44,291 nucleotides of DNA. Origin: an uncultured Bacteroidales bacterium. Its GTDB lineage: Bacteria > Bacteroidota > Bacteroidia > Bacteroidales > Paludibacteraceae. Shown here piece by piece: positions 38,492 to 44,291 of the stretch (position 1 is the first letter of the stretch; each line of letters begins with the position of its first letter). The stretch covers positions 1 through 44,291 of the forward strand of contig CAKUYO010000019.1 of assembly GCA_934716995.1 (NCBI GenBank), written 5' to 3'. The notes under the pieces were generated by a model that was not told where the DNA came from, did not search any database, and was given only the letters and a program-made list of their open reading frames with translations. Both the position numbers and the translations under genes were made by a program.

Positions 38492-40477
38492 ATGGCAACA
38501 AAACAAGCAACAGGAGTCATCACGCCTGAGATGGCGAAGATTCCCGCAGGTCCGTTGGAGAAGAAATGGACAAACTACAAAGACCATCAGAAACTGGTCA
38601 ACCCTGCCAACAAACGCAAGATCGACATCATTGTGGTCGGTACGGGTCTGGCAGGTGCATCGGCTGCCGCTTCGCTGGCAGAGATGGGCTTTAACGTACT
38701 GAACTTCTGCATTCAGGACTCGCCCCGCCGTGCGCACTCGATTGCAGCACAGGGCGGTATCAACGCCGCAAAGAACTATCAGAACGACGGCGACTCAATC
38801 TACCGCCTCTACTACGACACCATCAAGGGCGGCGACTACCGTGCACGCGAGGCAAACGTGTACCGTCTGGCAGAGGTGAGCAACAACATCATCGACCAGT
38901 GTGTGGCACAGGGCGTACCTTTCGCACGCGAATACGGCGGATTGCTCGACAACCGTTCTTTCGGCGGCGCACAGGTAAGCCGTACTTTCTATGCCAAGGG
39001 GCAGACCGGACAACAGTTGCTGCTCGGCGCTTACTCGGCGCTGAGCCGCCAGATCGGCAAGGGCAAAGTAAAGATGTACAACCGCCACGAGATGCTCGAC
39101 ATTGTGATGATCAAGGACGAGAACGGCGAGGAACGCGCACGCGGTATTATTGCACGCAACCTCATCACCGGTCGTATCGAGCGTTTCTTTGCACACGCAG
39201 TAGTCATCGCTTCGGGTGGATACGGCAACACGTTCTTCCTCTCGACCAACGCTATGGCTTCCAACGGTTCGGCTGCTATGCAGATGTACCGCCACGGCGC
39301 ATACTTTGCCAACCCCTGCTACGCACAGATCCACCCGACCTGCATCCCGAAGCACGGTGATTTCCAGTCGAAACTGACGCTGATGTCGGAGTCGCTCCGT
39401 AACGACGGTCGTATCTGGGTGCCGAAGAAATTAGAGGACGCAAAGAAACTGCAAGCGGGCGAAATCAAGGGACGCGATATTCCCGAAGAAGACCGCGACT
39501 ACTACTTGGAGCGCCGTTACCCCGCATTCGGTAACCTCGTGCCGCGCGACGTGGCTTCGCGTGCCGCCAAAGAGCGTTGCGATAAGGGCTACGGTGTAAA
39601 CAACACGGGGCTGGCTGTGTTCCTCGATTTCTCGGACGCTATCCAGCGTCTCGGCAAGGACGTAGTGGCACAGAAATACGGCAACCTCTTCCAAATGTAC
39701 GAGAAGATCGTGGACGAGAACCCGTACGAGAACCCGATGATGATCTTCCCCGCCATCCACTATACAATGGGTGGTATCTGGGTGGACTACGAACTGCAGA
39801 CCAGTGTCAAGGGCTTGTTCTGCATCGGCGAAGCGAACTTCTCCGACCATGGTGCAAACCGTCTCGGTGCTTCGGCATTGATGCAAGGTTTGGCTGACGG
39901 CTACTTCGTACTGCCCTACACCATTCAGAACTACCTGAGCGACCAGATCGGTGTACCCCGTATGTCCACCGACCTGCCCGAGTTCGCCGAGGCAGAGAAG
40001 AAAGTGCAGGACAAAATCGACCGCCTGATGGCTATCCAAGGCAAACGCTCGGTGGATTCGATCCACAAAGAGTTGGGGCTCGTAATGTGGGATTTCGTTG
40101 GTATGGGACGTACCGCAGAGGGCTTGAAGACGGCTATCGAGAAAATCGACGCTATCAAGAAAGAGTTCTGGAGCAACGTCTATATCCCCGGCGAGGCAGG
40201 TGCACTCAACAACGAGTTGGAGAAAGCACTCCGCCTGGCAGACTTCATTGAGATCGGCAAACTGATGGCACTCGACGCCCTCAACCGTGAGGAGTCGTGC
40301 GGCGGACACTTCCGCGAGGAGTATCAGACCCCCGAAGGCGAGGCACTCCGTCAGGACGACAAGTTCTCGTACGTAGCCTGCTGGAAATACACCGGCGAGG
40401 ACAGCGAACCCGAACTCATCAAAGAACCCCTCGACTACGAGTTCACAGAACGTAAAACACGTAACTACAAAAACTAA
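38492..40477 (+). CDS. sdhA: Fumarate reductase/succinate dehydrogenase flavoprotein subunit
   Basis: The 661-residue subunit binds FAD covalently and reduces fumarate in anaerobic respiration. The dinucleotide motif VVGTGLAGASAA is at 48-59, and HSIAAQGGINAA at 82-93 holds the FAD-linking His82. ARFxR-like substrate residues are seen near HPTCIPK and in RLGASALMQG. The length fits the epsilon-proteobacteria/Bacteroidetes form. Six nt separate it from the iron-sulfur gene. Confidence 0.97.
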   Translation: MATKQATGVITPEMAKIPAGPLEKKWTNYKDHQKLVNPANKRKIDIIVVGTGLAGASAAASLAEMGFNVLNFCIQDSPRRAHSIAAQGGINAAKNYQNDGDSIYRLYYDTIKGGDYRAREANVYRLAEVSNNIIDQCVAQGVPFAREYGGLLDNRSFGGAQVSRTFYAKGQTGQQLLLGAYSALSRQIGKGKVKMYNRHEMLDIVMIKDENGEERARGIIARNLITGRIERFFAHAVVIASGGYGNTFFLSTNAMASNGSAAMQMYRHGAYFANPCYAQIHPTCIPKHGDFQSKLTLMSESLRNDGRIWVPKKLEDAKKLQAGEIKGRDIPEEDRDYYLERRYPAFGNLVPRDVASRAAKERCDKGYGVNNTGLAVFLDFSDAIQRLGKDVVAQKYGNLFQMYEKIVDENPYENPMMIFPAIHYTMGGIWVDYELQTSVKGLFCIGEANFSDHGANRLGASALMQGLADGYFVLPYTIQNYLSDQIGVPRMSTDLPEFAEAEKKVQDKIDRLMAIQGKRSVDSIHKELGLVMWDFVGMGRTAEGLKTAIEKIDAIKKEFWSNVYIPGEAGALNNELEKALRLADFIEIGKLMALDALNREESCGGHFREEYQTPEGEALRQDDKFSYVACWKYTGEDSEPELIKEPLDYEFTERKTRNYKN

Positions 40478-40483
40478 GCAACA

Positions 40484-41239
40484 ATGGATAGTTATATAAA
40501 TATCAAGGTCAGAGTTTGGAGACAGGCAGGACCGAAAGCAAAAGGGTACTTCGAGACCTACGAACTTAAAAACGTCTTCCAAGGTGCTTCGTTCTTGGAG
40601 ATGATTGATATTTTGAACGAGCAACTCATCAGCGAGCACAAAGACCCCATCGCCTTCGACCACGACTGCCGTGAGGGTATCTGCGGTATGTGCTCCATGT
40701 ATGTGAACGGACACCCGCACGGACCGGACAGTGCCATTACAACATGCCAGTTGCATATGCGCAAGTTCCATGACGGTGAGACTATCACCGTGGAGCCGTG
40801 GCGCAGCCGTGCTTTCCCTGTTATCAAGGACTTGATGGTGGACCGTCAGGCGTATGACAAGATTATGCAAGCCGGCGGTTTCGTAAGCGTGAACACAGGC
40901 GGTGTACCCGATGCCAACGCTATCGCTATCCCAAAGGCAGTGGCTGACGAGGCCATGGACGCTGCTTCGTGTATCGGTTGCGGTGCATGCGCCGCTGCCT
41001 GCAAGAACGGTTCGGCTATGCTCTTCGTGGCAGCCAAGGTAAGCCAGTTGGCACTCCTGCCGCAAGGCAAGGTAGAGGCGAAACAGCGTGCAAAGAACAT
41101 GCTTGCCAAGATGGACGAACTCGGTTTCGGCAACTGCACCAACACGGGTGCCTGCGCTGCCGAGTGCCCGAAATCGGTTTCGCTGGCCAACATCGCCCGC
41201 CTCAACCGCGAGTTCATCTGCGCAAAGTTCTCCGACTAA
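40484..41239 (+). CDS. sdhB: Fumarate reductase/succinate dehydrogenase iron-sulfur subunit
   Basis: The 251-residue subunit carries the clusters that pass electrons from heme to FAD. The [2Fe-2S] ligands are Cys62, 67, 70 and 88 (DCREGICGMCS and ITTC). The other clusters are served by CIGCGACAAAC and by CTNTGACAAECPKS. It ends the operon at a perfect hairpin terminator. Confidence 0.97.
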   Translation: MDSYINIKVRVWRQAGPKAKGYFETYELKNVFQGASFLEMIDILNEQLISEHKDPIAFDHDCREGICGMCSMYVNGHPHGPDSAITTCQLHMRKFHDGETITVEPWRSRAFPVIKDLMVDRQAYDKIMQAGGFVSVNTGGVPDANAIAIPKAVADEAMDAASCIGCGACAAACKNGSAMLFVAAKVSQLALLPQGKVEAKQRAKNMLAKMDELGFGNCTNTGACAAECPKSVSLANIARLNREFICAKFSD

Positions 41240-41257
41240 CGAAATAGCCGTTAAAGA

Positions 41258-41294
41258 AAAATCCCCGTTTGACAACCGGTCAAACGGGGATTTT
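41258..41294. terminator. Bidirectional terminator between sdhB and the exonuclease gene
   Basis: Arms AAAATCCCCGTTTGAC (41258-41273) and GTCAAACGGGGATTTT (41279-41294) form a perfect 16-bp stem with a 5-nt loop and A/T runs on both sides. Genes converge on it. Confidence 0.92.
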
Positions 41295-41311
41295 CAGTTA
41301 TAGCCGTTATT

Positions 41312-42148
41312 TTAGAAAAGGGACATCTGGGTAGGCGTTGCCGGAGGAACCTGCTTGGGCTTCGGAGAAGGTTTCGAATAGGGTTTCGGCTTATGCTCCG
41401 TGGAGTGGTGCCGTTTGGGATGCCGCCGGTCTTCGATATATTGGCGGGTGGGCGCAGCACAGTTCTTACACACCCAGTCGAGATAAGAGGTGTCCGCCTG
41501 TGCCACTTGGGCGATAGTCTTGCCACGGTATTTGCCCTGTGCAAAGACAAAATCACCGTCTTTGAGAGCGAGGAAACCGTCCACGGAGACGAAATCGAAC
41601 TCGGGGCGGTGTATTTCCTCGTCGGAAGTGCGGGTCTCGTTCTGTGCTTTGAAGACCGCTATCGTGGCACGCACATCGGCAAGCGAGTTGTGCGCGTCCT
41701 CGAAATCGTGCCCGTAGTAGCGGCGATAGACATCGCTCAGTTTGCGCGAAGTGCGTGCCGCCTCGATGATGTAGGCATCGTAGAAGATATGTTTGTCGAA
41801 ATCAAACGACAATCCCTCGCGCTGGAGGTTGTAGTAGAGAATACGGGCATCGAAACCGTTGCCGTTGTAGGAAAGGATGTCGCAACCGCCGGTGAACGCC
41901 ATCAGTTGCGGATAGATACTCTTCAGGCTCACGCCCTCCTGTTCCAACTTGGCTTGCGTGATATGATGTACCGCCTCAGCCGCAGGGTCGATATGGTACG
42001 GACACGAGGGGAGAATATACCAGTCAAGCGCCTCTGTCTCTTCGAAAGTGCGGGAATCGAATTTGACCAACGAGAGTTGGATGATAGAGTCTCGCTGGAC
42101 GTCCAACCCCGTGGTCTCGGTATCAAAGCATACTACAAAGTCGGTCAT
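41312..42148 (-). CDS. DEDDh 3'-5' exonuclease, DNA polymerase III epsilon-like
   Basis: The 278-residue protein has ExoI CFDTETTG (Asp9, Glu11), ExoII SYNGNGFDARIL and ExoIII HNSLADVRAT. A second small domain (about 185-235) follows with LKDGDFVFAQGKYRGKTIAQ. The tail is Lys/Pro/His-rich and ends QMSLF, which looks like a beta-clamp binding end (Q-x-SLF). It probably trims DNA ends in repair; whether it serves as polymerase proofreader is unclear. Confidence 0.92.
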   Translation of the reverse strand: MTDFVVCFDTETTGLDVQRDSIIQLSLVKFDSRTFEETEALDWYILPSCPYHIDPAAEAVHHITQAKLEQEGVSLKSIYPQLMAFTGGCDILSYNGNGFDARILYYNLQREGLSFDFDKHIFYDAYIIEAARTSRKLSDVYRRYYGHDFEDAHNSLADVRATIAVFKAQNETRTSDEEIHRPEFDFVSVDGFLALKDGDFVFAQGKYRGKTIAQVAQADTSYLDWVCKNCAAPTRQYIEDRRHPKRHHSTEHKPKPYSKPSPKPKQVPPATPTQMSLF

Positions 42149-42156
42149 GGTTCTTG

Positions 42157-42264
42157 TTTACAGGTTTACAGGTTTATAAGTTGATTAGTTGATGCGTGGT
42201 TGAATAAGTTGAAAGAGTTGATATGTTTATAGCCCCTCCCTTGGAGGGGTTGGGGAGGTCGGGG
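42157..42264. repeat. GGTTTACA/GTTGA repeat and half palindromic element
   Basis: Three GGTTTACA-like units and several GTTGA-rich units (42157-42228) are followed by AGCCCCTCCCTTGGAGGGG and TTGGGGAGGTCGGGG (42231-42264), the right half of the palindromic element. It lies just beyond the rlmI-like stop. Confidence 0.75.
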
Positions 42265-42273
42265 CAGGTCTAT

Positions 42274-43497
42274 TTATTCCACTTGCAAGACCAATCCTTT
42301 GAGGTATTCGCCTTCAGGGTGGTAGATATTGACGGGGTGGTCCTGAGGCTGGTGCAACTGGTGGAGGATACGCACTTTGCGTCCCACTTGGGCTGCGGCA
42401 CTGAAGACCGCCAGACGGAACATCTCCTTATCCACCGCCTGCGAGCAGGAGAATGTAAACAAGATACCGCCCGGACGTATCTGCTCAATGGCTTTGGCAT
42501 TGAGACGCTGGTAGCCTCGCAGAGCATTCTTGACCGCATCACGGTGCTTGGCAAAAGCAGGGGGATCGAGGATGATCAGGTCGTACTTGTCTTTGATGTC
42601 CGCAAGGTACTCGAACGCCTCTACTGCATACGCCGTATGGTTGGTGCAATCGGGGAAATTGCGTGCCACGTTTGTGCGCACAAGGTCAACGGCTTTCTCC
42701 GACACGTCCACCGAATGGACGAGATGCGCCCCGCCGCGCAGGGCATAGACCGAGAAACCGCCCGTATAGCAAAACATATTCAGCACATCTTTGCCGCGGG
42801 CATAACGCTCCAGCAGAGCACGGTTCTCCCGCTGATCGACAAAGAAACCGGTCTTCTGCCCGCGCAGCCAGTCGATACGGAACTCCAAGCCGTTCTCTTT
42901 GCTCCAAAACTCCTCTTCGTCCTTTGTTCTTTGTTCATTGTTCTTTGTCCACAAGAGATAGCCCGCTTTGTCGCCGGTGAGTTGCGCCTTGAAGGGCAAT
43001 GTATCATCGGACTTGTAATAGACATTCTGCACCGCAGGCACTACTGCCACAATGGCTTCGGCTATCTCTTGGCGGTGGAGATGCATACCCGCCGAGTGGG
43101 CTTGTACGACTGCCGTATCGGCATAGATATCCACTATCAGTCCGGGCAGGAAATCCCCCTCGCCGTGAATAAGGCGGTAGGTGTTGTTGTCCGGGCGGAC
43201 AAGCCCGACAGACTCGCGCATACGATAGGCGGAAGCGATACGGTCGTGCCAGAAATGCGGCGGGAGCGTGCTGACGCCGAACTCCAGAATGCGCACGGCG
43301 ATAGAACCTATCTGGTAGTGCCCCACGCCGAGGATGTCGCCGCTATGGCTCTGCACTACCACCAGTTCGCCCTCCTGCGGAGCGTCAAAAGGATAGTCTT
43401 TGTCCAACTGTATCTTGGCAATCGCCCCGGAGAAGATCCAAGGGTGGAAGCGGCGGGCGGATTCGTCCTTGTGCGGTTTGAGAATGATGGTTGTCAT
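42274..43497 (-). CDS. rlmI: 23S rRNA (cytosine-C5)-methyltransferase, RlmI-like
   Basis: The 407-residue protein has an N-terminal PUA domain (RRFHPWIFSGAI start) and a C-terminal SAM-binding domain with VLNMFCYTGGFSVYALRGGA and the catalytic-region ILDPPAFAKHRDAV. KTGFFVDQRENR lies between. It should methylate a cytosine of 23S rRNA (C1962 in E. coli). The residues WTKNNEQRTKDEEE in the loop ahead of ENGLEFRIDWL are encoded by an ACAAAGAACAAAG repeat also found between rsmI and its neighbour, so the loop is repeat-derived. It lies 3 nt after the phosphorylase-like gene stop. Confidence 0.9.
   Translation of the reverse strand: MTTIILKPHKDESARRFHPWIFSGAIAKIQLDKDYPFDAPQEGELVVVQSHSGDILGVGHYQIGSIAVRILEFGVSTLPPHFWHDRIASAYRMRESVGLVRPDNNTYRLIHGEGDFLPGLIVDIYADTAVVQAHSAGMHLHRQEIAEAIVAVVPAVQNVYYKSDDTLPFKAQLTGDKAGYLLWTKNNEQRTKDEEEFWSKENGLEFRIDWLRGQKTGFFVDQRENRALLERYARGKDVLNMFCYTGGFSVYALRGGAHLVHSVDVSEKAVDLVRTNVARNFPDCTNHTAYAVEAFEYLADIKDKYDLIILDPPAFAKHRDAVKNALRGYQRLNAKAIEQIRPGGILFTFSCSQAVDKEMFRLAVFSAAAQVGRKVRILHQLHQPQDHPVNIYHPEGEYLKGLVLQVE
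42917..42953. repeat. ACAAAGAACAAAG repeat inside rlmI
   Basis: Read on the minus strand, ACAATGAACAAAGAACAAAG matches 20 of 20 bases of 23048-23067. Here it is coding, in a variable loop. Confidence 0.8.
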
Positions 43498-43500
43498 AAT

Positions 43501-43995
43501 TTATTCTACGCCGTTGGCGACGGTATGATAGGTATGAAGGGAAAGATTGTCGCTGACCACTTTGATGGCACTGACATACTCAAAACCGAGACTGCAGATG
43601 TAAGCCAACTCCATATCGAAGACGCAGTCGCGGTAGTCGGATTGGAGTACAAAATCGGTGTTGCTGTAGCAAACGGCTTGCGTAAGCGAGGCGGCACAAG
43701 GCAGTACATCGAGTGGCAATACCGGTTCGGGATAAGACACATTCGGATGGTTGAGACGTGCTTCCGTAACCGCGACAAGGGTGCCGAGGTCAAAGTTCGC
43801 ACTGCCCGCATAGCCGACATTGAGTATCTCGGTGCCGGCAGGCACATTGCGCAAAGCACGAATGATATTGACTGCGCCGACACCCGTAACCAGCACTTCG
43901 TATTGCGAGAGTATGTCCGCACAACCGAGTTGCGCGGCAATGTCATTGATCAGTTTGCGCTCGCCGTCCTCGGCAAGCAAGATGAGTTTTTTCAT
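43501..43995 (-). CDS. Nucleoside phosphorylase/nucleosidase-like protein
   Basis: ATG 43995 gives 164 residues, short for the PNP/UDP family (about 230). VLVTGVGAVNIIRAL, LNVGYAGSANFDLG and the FDMELAY...AIKVVSDNLS stretch match the MTA/SAH nucleosidase and futalosine hydrolase core. Parts of the family's N-terminus seem missing, and the usual Asp of the late SD motif is present (VVSD). It could be a futalosine or S-adenosylhomocysteine nucleosidase; the exact substrate cannot be told. The in-frame extension to 44127 is upstream of the promoter and is left out. Confidence 0.8.
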   Translation of the reverse strand: MKKLILLAEDGERKLINDIAAQLGCADILSQYEVLVTGVGAVNIIRALRNVPAGTEILNVGYAGSANFDLGTLVAVTEARLNHPNVSYPEPVLPLDVLPCAASLTQAVCYSNTDFVLQSDYRDCVFDMELAYICSLGFEYVSAIKVVSDNLSLHTYHTVANGVE

Positions 43996-44003
43996 ATTGA
44001 GGA

Positions 44004-44035
44004 CAAAGTTACGACTTTTTCCCGAAATAAGCAAC
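44004..44035 (-). promoter_or_regulatory. Promoter of the phosphorylase-like gene, nearly leaderless
   Basis: On the minus strand GTTG (44035-44032), 20 nt, TAACTTTG (44011-44004), then TCCTCAAT and ATG 43995. The layout is the same as at 36875-36915. Confidence 0.65.
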
Positions 44036-44189
44036 AGCGGTGCCGAATTTGCTATCGGATTGGCACAAACAAAGGCAATAGCGGTCAATAGCGCGCGACT
44101 GCCACACAAAGCGGTGCTTTGCGCCACTTATCTGCCGAACGATATGGTAAACACCTAACATTCGGTGGCTACCCAGCAGTTGGCACTAA

Positions 44190-44291
44190 TGTCTCCTATG
44201 CCGCAAGCGGCAAAAAAAAATGGAAGAAAATTGGCAAAAGATGTCCTACGCACTCGCTATGCGGTGCGAGAGAAATTAAAGAAATAAAGGA
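44190..44291. repeat. Two GCCGC/GCGGTGCG-hairpin plus purine-tail units
   Basis: CCTATGCCGCAAGCGGCAAA with an A run, and ACTCGCTATGCGGTGCGAGA with AATTAAAGAAATAAAGGA. No gene is visible in 44036-44291. Confidence 0.6.

Noticed and set aside
39431..41275. Open frame of 614 aa on the minus strand
   Set aside because: Antisense shadow of sdhA and sdhB, which are unmistakable on the plus strand.

Overview
The window is a stretch of a Bacteroidota chromosome, most likely an uncultured member of the order Bacteroidales. The signs are the promoter form TTTG-N19/20-TAnnTTTG ahead of many genes, a PPi-type phosphofructokinase, a fumarate reductase operon in the order C-A-B, a long Bacteroidetes-type signal peptidase, and a GH28/DUF4861 pectin pair. 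There is no tRNA, rRNA or CRISPR array. The family or genus cannot be fixed from the sequence.

Layout. 1-1719: N-terminal part of a PLD-helicase fusion that runs off the left edge. 2065-4642: three-gene ABC-type membrane module. 4643-5101: non-coding, with a promoter-to-terminator unit that looks like a small RNA. 5102-7509: PPi-phosphofructokinase and a small exported barrel-like protein. 7693-10243: GH28 pectinase and DUF4861 partner. 10.3-15.8 kb: accessory stretch with two small related proteins, a 42-aa ORF, a lipoprotein, a PD-(D/E)XK protein with a hairpin-bearing leader, and an AAA ATPase (DUF4143) flanked on both sides by 14-bp repeats at an exact 32-bp period. 15.8-25.4 kb: housekeeping and envelope genes on the minus strand (truA, flippase, two FKBP isomerases, ribE, second flippase, rsmI, a Glu/Pro-rich protein, a peptide transporter). 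25.7-29.7 kb: ilvE, wbqC-like, lepB, dapB. 30.1-34.9 kb: five-gene operon of mostly exported proteins of unknown role, preceded by about 340 nt that fold strongly and have a near-perfect promoter. 35.6-36.9 kb: PagL-like lipid A deacylase. 37.2-41.2 kb: fumarate reductase operon with an extra membrane gene inserted between C and A. 41.3-44.0 kb: DEDD exonuclease, RlmI-like methyltransferase, nucleoside phosphorylase-like protein.

The most striking property is a set of short dispersed repeat families (at least ten) that lie between genes and also inside them. A 75-nt palindromic element is read in the same frame in dapB and wbqC, giving related 25-residue peptides. dapB carries a second repeat family in another loop, rlmI carries a third, an intergenic repeat supplies what looks like the signal peptide of the DUF4861 protein, and others form the last codons of the flippase and ilvE. 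This resembles the Rickettsia palindromic elements in behaviour. The other leading candidates for something new are the 32-bp-period array around the ATPase gene, the structured RNA at 34965-35304, and the hairpin leader at 13954-14092.
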